Source: an uncultured Clostridia bacterium
Lineage (GTDB): Bacteria; Bacillota; Clostridia; Christensenellales; DUVY01
NCBI GenBank assembly: GCA_937895465.1
Contig: CALAYY010000224.1
Location: 1-13,590 of the forward strand
Reading direction: 5' to 3'
DNA: 13,590 nucleotides
Position numbers and translations under genes: made by a program. Positions 5,444 to 12,225 of this stretch are shown here, piece after piece. The stretch's first letter is position 1; the number at the start of each line of letters is the position of its first letter. Under the pieces are notes generated by a model. It saw only the letters and a list, made by a program, of their open reading frames with translations, was not told the DNA's origin and did no database searches.

Positions 5444-7903
5444 TTACTTTTTCGTAAAAACAGGCTTACCGTCTTTTAATGAACAGCTAAGGTTGGAATT
5501 ATCGGGTATTCTTCCCATGAGCATATCTTCTGCCAATACATCTTCAATATCCTGTTCGATAACTCTTCTTAGAGGTCTTGCTCCGTATTCTGGGTCATAG
5601 CCTTTGGATGAAACCATATCAAGTACATCTTCTGAAAATGTTATAACAATATTTTTCTCAGAAAGCTTTTTGTTAACATCATTTAGCATGTTTTTTGCTA
5701 TCAGTTTAATTTGAGCTTCTGAAAGCGGGCTAAACACTGTAATAACATCAATTCTGTTCAAAAATTCGGGCTTAAATCTCTTTTTCAATGAATCAAGCAA
5801 AATTTCTTTGGTCTTTTGTTCATCTCTGTCAGCAGAATCTTCAGAAAAGCCCAATGCCTTAGGCGTCTGTTTTAGTGCGCTTACACCTACATTGGATGTC
5901 ATAATTATTATAGTGTTTTTAAAGCTCACAACTCTGCCTTGGGCATCAGTCAGCCTGCCGTCATCCAAAATTTGCAGCATCATATTGCTTACATCAGGAT
6001 GCGCTTTTTCTATTTCATCAAATAAGATTACAGAGTAAGGCTTACGGCGAACTTGTTCGGTAAGCTGACCTCCCTCGTCATATCCGACATATCCTGGAGG
6101 AGAACCGATAAGCTTGCTTACACTATGACTTTCCATATACTCAGACATATCAAGTCTTATCATCAAATTTTCATCGTCAAACATAGCTTCTGCCAATGCT
6201 TTGGATAATTCGGTTTTACCTACACCTGTAGGGCCTAAGAATATAAACGAACCTATTGGCTTATTGACGTTTTTTAGCCCTGCTCTAGCACGCCTTATAG
6301 CCTTAGCAACGCTTTCAATTGCTTCATCCTGACCTATTACACGCTTATGCAAAATTTCCTCTAGCTTAATAAGCTTTTCTTTTTCTGTTTCATTAATCTT
6401 GGTAACAGGTATCTTAGTCCAGCTTGCTACAATTTCTGCTACATCTTCCATATCAATTTTTGCTTTATCTTCTATCTTTTTCTTTTTCCAGACAGAATTT
6501 AAGTTTTCTATTTCTTCTTTTATGGCATAGATTTTATCTCTGATTACAGATGCCTTTTCAAATTCGTCTTTACTCAAAACTTCGGCTTTTTCCGCCTCAA
6601 GCTTTTTTAACTCCTCTTCTTTGTTCTTTAATTGAGGAGGCATGGTATTGCCGCTGACTTTAACACGGCTTGCCGCCTCGTCTATTAAGTCTATAGCCTT
6701 GTCAGGCAAGTACCTGTCCATTATATATCTTTCTGAGAGTTTAACAGCGGCATTTATAGCCTCGTCTGTTATTTGAACTTTATGAAATGCTTCATAATTG
6801 TCCCTCAAACCTTTCAAAATCTCTATCGTGTCATCTTCACTGGGCGGATTAACCATTACGGGCTGAAAACGGCGTTCAAGTGCCTTGTCTTTTTCAATAA
6901 ACTTACGGTATTCGTCAGTAGTCGTTGCGCCTATTGTCTGCAATTCGCCTCTTGCCAAATAAGGTTTGAGCATATCAGACGGCTTAACCTCACCTCTATC
7001 CGCTCCCGCAGTTGCCAAAGTATGCAACTCATCTATAAAGACTATAATATTGCCGCTTTTTGTTATTGTTTCTATAGCCTTCTTTAATTTTTCTTCCATA
7101 TCTCCACGATATTTTGTACCTGCAAGCATACTGCCTATATCCATAGCAAAAATGATTTTATCTCTTAAAAGTTCAGGAACATTACCCTTTACTATGGCTT
7201 GAGCCAGACCTTCCACTACGGCTGATTTGCCCACTCCCGGCTCGCCTATTAAGACTGGATTGTTCTTGGTCTTTCTGCATAGTATTTGTATAATCCTTTC
7301 AATCTCATCTTTTCTGCCTATAACAGGGTCTAATTTGTGTTCTCTAGCTCTTTCGGTCATATCAATGCCCATGTCCTTTAAAGAAGAAGGCAATGTTGAA
7401 GCAGGCTTAGAAGTTCCTTTTAAATCAGCTCCTTCAGCATTGCTGTTGCCAAGATTTCCTAACTTGTCCAAAATATCCTGAGGCTTTACATTAAGTTCCT
7501 GCAAAATACTATATGCAATACTGTCCGTTCCCTGCAAAAGAGCAACTAACAAAAATTCACTGCTTACTGCCGGCATCTTAAACTGCCGTGCAATCTGCTG
7601 ACTTAGCATTAATATATTTTTTGAACGAGTGGAATAATGAAGCTGCGTTTTTAAAAAACCGCTGCCCAGTATACTCTCTATCGCATTAAAATCGTTTTCT
7701 CCTGTGCTGACAAACCGTAAAATCTTTTCGGGCGTTACTCCGCATTCGCTCAAAACTTTGGAAGCCAGTGACGAACCTTTGGCAATACCGTATAAGATAT
7801 GTTCTGTTCCCACTTCATTGCCGCCAACTGCCCTAACTAAGTTTTCCGCTTCTTGTAATGCATTCATTGCGCTTTGAGTTGCGCTGAATTGTCCTACAAA
7901 CAT
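5444..7903 (-). CDS. clpC: ClpC, AAA+ unfoldase of the ClpCP protease
   Basis: The 819-residue Hsp100 protein has an N-domain with two Clp-N repeats (about 1-145), AAA-1 with Walker A GEPGVGKS at 220-227 and a Walker B ending in FIDELHTL, and a middle region with a UVR-type coiled coil (about 420-465: KDEFEKASVIRDKIYAIKEE). AAA-2 follows, with Walker A GPTGVGKT at 557-564 and Walker B VILFDEIEKAHPDV. LGF at 684-686 is the tripeptide loop that docks on ClpP. It unfolds substrates, including phospho-arginine-tagged ones, and feeds them to ClpP. The UVR region and adjacency to mcsB mark it as ClpC rather than ClpB or ClpA. A GTG at 7912 would add three residues but overlaps the AAGAGGTG ribosome binding site, so the ATG at 7903 is chosen. 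It is last in the operon, 73 bases after mcsB. Confidence 0.97.
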   Translation of the reverse strand: MFVGQFSATQSAMNALQEAENLVRAVGGNEVGTEHILYGIAKGSSLASKVLSECGVTPEKILRFVSTGENDFNAIESILGSGFLKTQLHYSTRSKNILMLSQQIARQFKMPAVSSEFLLVALLQGTDSIAYSILQELNVKPQDILDKLGNLGNSNAEGADLKGTSKPASTLPSSLKDMGIDMTERAREHKLDPVIGRKDEIERIIQILCRKTKNNPVLIGEPGVGKSAVVEGLAQAIVKGNVPELLRDKIIFAMDIGSMLAGTKYRGDMEEKLKKAIETITKSGNIIVFIDELHTLATAGADRGEVKPSDMLKPYLARGELQTIGATTTDEYRKFIEKDKALERRFQPVMVNPPSEDDTIEILKGLRDNYEAFHKVQITDEAINAAVKLSERYIMDRYLPDKAIDLIDEAASRVKVSGNTMPPQLKNKEEELKKLEAEKAEVLSKDEFEKASVIRDKIYAIKEEIENLNSVWKKKKIEDKAKIDMEDVAEIVASWTKIPVTKINETEKEKLIKLEEILHKRVIGQDEAIESVAKAIRRARAGLKNVNKPIGSFIFLGPTGVGKTELSKALAEAMFDDENLMIRLDMSEYMESHSVSKLIGSPPGYVGYDEGGQLTEQVRRKPYSVILFDEIEKAHPDVSNMMLQILDDGRLTDAQGRVVSFKNTIIIMTSNVGVSALKQTPKALGFSEDSADRDEQKTKEILLDSLKKRFKPEFLNRIDVITVFSPLSEAQIKLIAKNMLNDVNKKLSEKNIVITFSEDVLDMVSSKGYDPEYGARPLRRVIEQDIEDVLAEDMLMGRIPDNSNLSCSLKDGKPVFTKK

Positions 7904-7976
7904 TTTTTTCACCTCTTAAAAATCATAAATTGTAATTTTTATCTGACCTTTTTTTGTTGTTCTATTTTTTTGTCTT

Positions 7977-8978
7977 TTACATTAATTTTATCAAAACATC
8001 CCTCAAAAATTCTGCCCTGCATATATCTCTTTCCTGTGCATTAAGGTCTTTTCCGTATCTTAATGTCAAGTTAGCTGGTCTGCATGCTACAATTATCTCA
8101 TCCAAAGCAGTGTTTTTTATATTAAGAATATTTAACGCCGCTCCAAGCTTGATTAAAGATATATTTTGCATAAATTCAGCTGAGTCAATTTTATACGCAT
8201 TGGTCAAAATTCCCCATGCACGCATAACCATATCAGTAAGCTCTACACGGTTTTTGGATAACAAAGTCGCGCGTGCTATTTCTTCTGCCTCTGCTACCTT
8301 ATAAATCTGATTATTAACCGTATTAATAATTTCTTTTTCACTCAAACCCAAAGAGTATTGATTGCTTAATTGATACATATATCCTTCGGCTTGCGTACCT
8401 TCGCCATAAACACCCCTAAGTGCTATTGCATCTTTTGATATAGAAAATATCACATTATTGATAGTGCGGTTAATGGCAAGCGCAGGTAAAAACATCATAA
8501 CAGAAGCACGCATTGCAGTACCCAGATTGGTTGGACAGCTAGATAAATATCCAAGATGAACATCAAATGCAACTTCTGAATTTTCACTAATCAAATCGTC
8601 AACCTTGTCTGCAAACTCATAAGCTGATTCAAGATCCAATGCCTTTTTTATTACTTGTATTCTGGCATGGTCTTCTTCATTAATCATTACTGACAGTGTG
8701 GAATCCTTATTCAAAACTACCCCGCCAGTATTGACATTTTCTGATAAAGCATTGGAAATAAGGTGCTTTTCTTTAAGTGCTTCTATTTCCAAAGGCTTCA
8801 TATTTTTCAGCAATAGCAAATTGCTGTCAAGGTACTTAGTCAAAGGAGTGCTGATTTCTTTTATAATCCGCATACCGCCTTCAAACCCTAGCTTGTTAGG
8901 AAAAGGATACTTAACAAGATTACGCGCTAGCCTTATGCGTGAGCTTACAACATAATTGCTGATGTCACTTTTTATCAC
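7977..8978 (-). CDS. mcsB: McsB, protein-arginine kinase
   Basis: The 333-residue phosphagen-kinase-family enzyme phosphorylates arginines on proteins, marking them for ClpCP and inactivating CtsR. Visible motifs are SSRIRLARN at 12-20 (nucleotide-binding arginines), the active-site segment with LRGVYGEGTQAEG (GEGT at 192-195, with the catalytic-loop Glu), and RDICRA at 317-322, which matches the RDxxRA phospho-arginine-binding motif used for allosteric activation. It begins with GTG inside the 3' end of mcsA (14-base overlap). An AAGGAG ribosome binding site lies 7 bases upstream, itself part of the mcsA coding sequence, which suggests translational coupling. It is slightly shorter than the Bacillus form but has the key blocks from N- to C-terminus, so it should be active. 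Confidence 0.95.
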   Translation of the reverse strand: MIKSDISNYVVSSRIRLARNLVKYPFPNKLGFEGGMRIIKEISTPLTKYLDSNLLLLKNMKPLEIEALKEKHLISNALSENVNTGGVVLNKDSTLSVMINEEDHARIQVIKKALDLESAYEFADKVDDLISENSEVAFDVHLGYLSSCPTNLGTAMRASVMMFLPALAINRTINNVIFSISKDAIALRGVYGEGTQAEGYMYQLSNQYSLGLSEKEIINTVNNQIYKVAEAEEIARATLLSKNRVELTDMVMRAWGILTNAYKIDSAEFMQNISLIKLGAALNILNIKNTALDEIIVACRPANLTLRYGKDLNAQERDICRAEFLRDVLIKLM

Positions 8979-9489
8979 TTTGAGCTCCTTTTAACTGCTC
9001 TATTTCTTTTTTTATGGATGCAGCATCTTCATATCTTTCATCTCTTACAGCCTTTTTGAGTTCTGTATTAAGACGCTGAAGATTGACATAAGTTTTGGCA
9101 ATGCCATTGGGACCCTTGCCTGTATGCACATTGTCTTTTTGGCACTTTTTGATAACGCTGTTCATAAACGGCTCAAATACCTTATAACACTCTGAGCATC
9201 CTACAAAGCCTGTGTTTAAAAACTCATCGCTTGTTGTTTTGCAGTTAGGGCATTTTAATAAAGGTGCTGACGGCGTTTTTTCCATACTGAAAATTTGGTC
9301 AAACATATCAGAAAAGTCTCCAAACACATCGCCAAAATTATCCAAAAAGCCGCTGCCAAGTCCTGTTCCCATCTTTTGCTTTATAATCTGTGAATTGCAT
9401 TCTGAACATAAATATCTGATTTTCGTTATTCCGTTAAGTATATATACATTAGGAATTCCTTCTTTTTTGCCGCAATTTTCACACAGCAT
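8965..9489 (-). CDS. mcsA: McsA, zinc-binding activator of McsB
   Basis: The 174-residue protein has four CxxC knuckles: C3/C6, C28/C31, C80/C83 and C98/C101, enough for two zinc sites. A Gly/Asp/Phe-rich spacer (about 41-68) separates them. The C-terminal UVR domain (about 137-172: LKKAVRDERYEDAASIKKEI) is the coiled coil shared with ClpC and UvrB. McsA binds and activates McsB and is a redox and metal sensor of the system. AAGGAGG, formed by the last codons of ctsR, lies 9 bases before the ATG. Only one base separates the ctsR stop from this start. Some annotations call this family 'UvrB/UvrC motif-containing protein'; gene order makes McsA the better name. Confidence 0.94.
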   Translation of the reverse strand: MLCENCGKKEGIPNVYILNGITKIRYLCSECNSQIIKQKMGTGLGSGFLDNFGDVFGDFSDMFDQIFSMEKTPSAPLLKCPNCKTTSDEFLNTGFVGCSECYKVFEPFMNSVIKKCQKDNVHTGKGPNGIAKTYVNLQRLNTELKKAVRDERYEDAASIKKEIEQLKGAQSDKK

Positions 9490-9490
9490 T

Positions 9491-9952
9491 TTAGTTTTCC
9501 TCCTTAAATATGCCCTCTAAAATAGATTTTAAAATATTCGACCGCAAAATTTCCTTACAGTCAGTCGGCACAATCAACGCCTTATCAGTAATAGCTGATT
9601 TTACTATCGCCGCTTCTTTTTGATTGATTATGTCATCATCGATCAGCATCTTGATTATTTGAAGTGCCTTTTGATAAGTAACACCTTCTGATAAAGTATA
9701 TTCATCTAATCTTTTTATTAGTTCCTTACCCGAAGGCGAAACCCTTATAACAGTAATAAAACCGCCGCCACCACGCCTGCTTTCTATTAAAAACCCTCGG
9801 TCAAAAGAAAAACGTGTTGCAAGTACATAATTAATCTGGCTAGGAGCGCAATCAAAATATTGGGCAAGTTCATTGCGTGAAATGTTAATCGTGTCACTCT
9901 CTCCCATTAATGTTCTTATAAATTCTTCAATCAAATTACTTATGTTTGCCAT
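9491..9952 (-). CDS. ctsR: CtsR, transcriptional repressor of class III heat-shock genes
   Basis: The 153-residue repressor has an N-terminal winged helix-turn-helix (about 1-75: NISNLIEEFI, ISRNELAQYFDCAPSQINYVL) and a C-terminal dimerisation helical domain (about 80-150). SRRGGGGFI holds the tetraglycine turn of the wing (61-64), the heat-sensing loop in characterised CtsR, with arginines 59-60 just before it that match the region modified by McsB. It heads the operon and represses it by binding the heptad operator at 10000-10016. The ribosome binding site is poor (only AAG/TAAG near the ATG), unlike the strong one for mcsA. That may keep repressor synthesis low. Identification is secure from motifs, length and operon. 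Confidence 0.97.
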   Translation of the reverse strand: MANISNLIEEFIRTLMGESDTINISRNELAQYFDCAPSQINYVLATRFSFDRGFLIESRRGGGGFITVIRVSPSGKELIKRLDEYTLSEGVTYQKALQIIKMLIDDDIINQKEAAIVKSAITDKALIVPTDCKEILRSNILKSILEGIFKEEN

Positions 9953-9999
9953 CTTACAATCTTTTCTTAATAATAGTCTTTAATAAATATTTTAAAAAG

Positions 10000-10016
10000 T
10001 TTGACTATCTTTGACC
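10000..10016 (-). promoter_or_regulatory. CtsR operator (direct heptad repeat)
   Basis: On the minus strand the site reads GGTCAAA-GAT-AGTCAAA, a perfect match to the known CtsR heptad direct repeat (A/GGTCAAA NNN A/GGTCAAA). It lies 10-26 bases downstream of the -10 box, covering about +3 to +19 of the predicted transcript. Bound CtsR would block promoter clearance or RNA polymerase binding, giving autoregulation. Confidence 0.95.
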
Positions 10017-10025
10017 TTTGAATAA

Positions 10026-10055
10026 ATTATACCACCGCCACAAATAACTTGTCAA
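10026..10055 (-). promoter_or_regulatory. Sigma-A promoter of the ctsR-mcsA-mcsB-clpC operon
   Basis: On the minus strand a full-consensus -35 TTGACA (10050-10055), an 18-base spacer and a full-consensus -10 TATAAT (10026-10031) are present. Predicted transcription starts near 10019, leaving a leader of about 67 bases to the ctsR ATG. Such a strong core promoter fits an operon held down by a repressor and released on heat shock. Confidence 0.9.
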
Positions 10056-10090
10056 TAGGTTTTTTGGTAAAAATAGTAATAACATCACAA

Positions 10091-10115
10091 AAAAGCCCCG
10101 ACTATGCAAGGGCTT
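10091..10115 (-). terminator. Intrinsic terminator after the nucleotidyltransferase gene
   Basis: On the minus strand AAGCCC (10115-10110) pairs with GGGCTT (10098-10093) across an 11-base loop and is followed by T residues, making a run of six with the stem end. It lies about 50 bases after the nucleotidyltransferase stop and 36 bases before the -35 box of the ctsR operon, insulating the two units. Confidence 0.7.
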
Positions 10116-10162
10116 AGTTTATATAAAAAGTGCTGTTAATATAAACCGTCTTTATATTCTTT

Positions 10163-11197
10163 TTAATTGTAACCGTTATTGACTGCGATCTGAGGTTTTT
10201 CTTGAGGCTTTTGAAAAATCTGATGAGAAACTTGAATGGGTATATAATGTTCGGGCGTAGCTATCACATTATGGCATGAAACATCCAAAAAAGTATTATC
10301 AGCAATAATACAGTCTGAGAGCGAAATATTGCCGTTAATATAACAATTATCGCCTATTACTACATTGTTGCCTATCTCTACTTTTAAGCCTATAAAGCTG
10401 TTTTTACCCAAAAACGTACGCCTTATAGCTGTATTCAATAAACCCTCTCTATTTTTGTTAAACATATTAAGCCCGTTTATTTCATTGAGCATATCCATAT
10501 TAGCTTTAAAGTATTCTTCAATACAGCCTATATCGCACCAGTATCCATCAAGCTTATAGGTAAAAATCTTTTTGCCGCTCTTTAAAATAAGTGGAAACAA
10601 GTCCCTCGAAAAATCAAAAGCAATATTTTTGGGAATTTTTTTAAGAATTTGAGGATTGATTATATATATACCGCAATTAATCAGATTACTGTCAATTTCA
10701 CCGTTTTTAGGTTTTTCCAAAAACTCTGAGATAAAACCGTCTTTATCAGTTTTGACCACGCCGTAAAGTGCAGGATTTTTAACTTCTTTAACTGCCATAG
10801 TAATATCCGCATTACTGCTTAAATGTGCCTTAACAATTCCGTCCAAATCAATATTAGTCAATGCATCGCCGCTTATTACTATAAAAGGTGCAGTTTGGTC
10901 AAGCCAATTACTTACTGACTTTACACTGCCTGCCGTACCTAATGGATGTTCTTCTATAAAATAATCAAATCTTCCGAGGAAGTTTTGATTAGTAGAGTTG
11001 ATAATCATTTGCGGCATATGCATAAGAGTAATGCCTATATTGTTGATACCGTAATTTCTCAATAAATCTATGGTATAAAATATAACTGGACGGTTAAGTA
11101 CAGGCATAAGGGGTTTTGGCAGCTTCTTAGTAAGCGGCATAAGTCTTGTGCCCCTGCCGCCTGCCATAATTATTGCTTTAGTGTCTTGAATTTTCAA
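10163..11197 (-). CDS. NDP-sugar pyrophosphorylase-like nucleotidyltransferase with left-handed beta-helix tail
   Basis: A protein of about 344 residues from a TTG at 11197. The N-terminal nucleotidyltransferase domain (about 5-240) starts with AIIMAGGRGTRLMPLTK and then PKPLMPV, the nucleotide-binding signature. EEHPLGTAGSV, VISGDALTNID (metal-binding Asp), FLEKP, NCGIYIINP and GYWCDIG follow. The C-terminal part (about 265-320) has hexapeptide-type repeats of a left-handed beta helix (FIGLKVEIGNNVVIGDNCYI). Such enzymes join a sugar-1-phosphate to a nucleotide for envelope polysaccharide synthesis; mannose-1-phosphate guanylyltransferase or glucose-1-phosphate nucleotidyltransferase are the nearest types, and the substrate is not decidable here. 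An in-frame TTG at 11206 abuts AGGAG with no spacing, while the TTG at 11197 has 9 bases, so the latter is chosen. No glycan genes adjoin it. Confidence 0.88.
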   Translation of the reverse strand: MKIQDTKAIIMAGGRGTRLMPLTKKLPKPLMPVLNRPVIFYTIDLLRNYGINNIGITLMHMPQMIINSTNQNFLGRFDYFIEEHPLGTAGSVKSVSNWLDQTAPFIVISGDALTNIDLDGIVKAHLSSNADITMAVKEVKNPALYGVVKTDKDGFISEFLEKPKNGEIDSNLINCGIYIINPQILKKIPKNIAFDFSRDLFPLILKSGKKIFTYKLDGYWCDIGCIEEYFKANMDMLNEINGLNMFNKNREGLLNTAIRRTFLGKNSFIGLKVEIGNNVVIGDNCYINGNISLSDCIIADNTFLDVSCHNVIATPEHYIPIQVSHQIFQKPQEKPQIAVNNGYN

Positions 11198-11274
11198 ATC
11201 TGTCAACTCCTAAAAAAGGTCAATATCTTTAGATTGTGCAAAGAGTATTTAAAAATGCAAAAATTTTTTCTTGA

Positions 11275-11664
11275 TTATCTTTTGTCTTTTTGCTTTTTGT
11301 TAATAAAGATATCTTCTATCAATATCCAAATTCCAAGCAACGCTAAAAAGCCGCCAAATAATCTTCCCAACAAATCAGAATGAATATTTTTGACTAAGAG
11401 TGACGATAATGTACTTGTTAAAAGTGCAGGTATAATCAAAAATAAAATGCCTTTTGTCTGAACGAGTCTTTTTTTGAAATGTAAAATCAATGCAACCAGT
11501 GCCATTGGAATAAACGATACCAAGTTGACAGCCTGTGCAGTATGCTGATTTACTCCGCCAAGCATTGTTAGTAGCGGAATTAAAAGTGTTCCTCCGCCCA
11601 TTCCCATACCGCCTAACACTCCGCCTGCAATGCCTATTAATATTAGTTTTATTATTTGCCACAT
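11275..11664 (-). CDS. Half-size TSUP (TauE/SafE) family membrane protein, second of a pair
   Basis: A 129-residue protein with about four membrane helices. It corresponds to one half of a normal TauE/SafE (PF01925) transporter of about 250 residues. The family's glycine motif is present near the N-terminus: GGVLGGMGMGGGTLLIPLL, followed by AQAVNLVSF. It ends with a short lysine-rich tail. It begins 21 bases after the stop of the other half, in the same reading frame, with AAAGG 10 bases before the ATG. The two probably assemble as a heterodimer to make one transporter exporting a small anion such as a sulfur compound or organic acid. The substrate is not predictable from sequence. Confidence 0.85.
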   Translation of the reverse strand: MWQIIKLILIGIAGGVLGGMGMGGGTLLIPLLTMLGGVNQHTAQAVNLVSFIPMALVALILHFKKRLVQTKGILFLIIPALLTSTLSSLLVKNIHSDLLGRLFGGFLALLGIWILIEDIFINKKQKDKR

Positions 11665-11685
11665 TATAAAAAGCCTTTAATTTCT

Positions 11686-12054
11686 TTATGTAAAAATTGC
11701 CATTTTTAAACCAATCAATGTCATAATAACCGCAAAAATGATGCGTATAACCTTGTTATTAAGCTTAGAAAGCAAGATTGCACCCAACACTCCTCCGACT
11801 AATACGCCTGCTCCAGCAGAAAAACCTATGTCAAATCGGAAAAAACCTGATATAATGTAAATAATTGCGCTAACTATACAAAGAGGTAGTATAATAAGAA
11901 TAGCCGTAGCATGTGCAGTTTTGGTTTTGGTTTTTAAAATGCGTTCGAGGACAGGCACAGCCACCATCCCTCCGCCGCCGCCAAAAAAGCCATTTACAAA
12001 GCCAATAAACATGCCGCATACTATAAGTAATATATTTTTTGGAAATTTTTTCAT
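11686..12054 (-). CDS. Half-size TSUP (TauE/SafE) family membrane protein, first of a pair
   Basis: A 122-residue membrane protein starting MKKFPKNILLIVCGMFIG. The family glycine motif is FVNGFFGGGGGMVAVPVL (about 20-37), followed by TAHATAILIILP and two further helix regions, ending LIGLKMAIFT. It represents one PF01925 repeat. The ATG at 12054 is chosen because the protein then begins at the usual place. A TTG at 12084 would add 10 residues, and neither start has a clear ribosome binding site. It is the promoter-proximal member of the pair and is divergent from the secreted-protein gene at 12226. Confidence 0.83.
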   Translation of the reverse strand: MKKFPKNILLIVCGMFIGFVNGFFGGGGGMVAVPVLERILKTKTKTAHATAILIILPLCIVSAIIYIISGFFRFDIGFSAGAGVLVGGVLGAILLSKLNNKVIRIIFAVIMTLIGLKMAIFT

Positions 12055-12136
12055 ATTGTAAATAGTTTTAACTGAATCTACCAAAAATATGAAAAGAGTA
12101 TAAAATAAAATAAAACGGCTAAATGGTATATATTAA

Positions 12137-12165
12137 TTGATTTTAAAGCGTGAATTTTATATAAT
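12137..12165 (+). promoter_or_regulatory. Sigma-A promoter of the secreted-protein gene
   Basis: TTGATT (12137-12142), a 17-base spacer and a full-consensus TATAAT (12160-12165) lie upstream of the gene. The predicted start is near 12172, leaving a leader of about 54 bases that includes AAAGGGTG at 12213-12220, the ribosome binding site. A second TATAAT at 12177-12182 has no matching -35 box. Confidence 0.7.
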
Positions 12166-12225
12166 GATAGGTAAGTTATAATAGGCTAAATGTGTCTTTA
12201 TACGACTATATTAAAGGGTGATAAA

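Noticed and set aside
6773..7481. Several plus-strand open frames inside clpC (84-104 codons)
   Set aside because: They are antisense to highly conserved AAA-1 coding sequence and show no recognisable protein features; they are by-products of codon use in clpC.
7942..7948. Degenerate heptad GGTCAGA in the mcsB-clpC gap
   Set aside because: One mismatch and no second heptad three bases away; no promoter boxes support a separate clpC promoter here.
7954..8304. Plus-strand open frame of 116 codons opposite mcsB
   Set aside because: It lies antisense to the conserved C-terminal half of McsB; no ribosome binding site or domain supports it.
11665..11688. Possible nonsense mutation splitting one TSUP gene (pseudogene)
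   Set aside because: Two in-frame stops are followed by a plausible ribosome binding site and ATG, and each half is intact with its own motif, so two functional genes are more likely.
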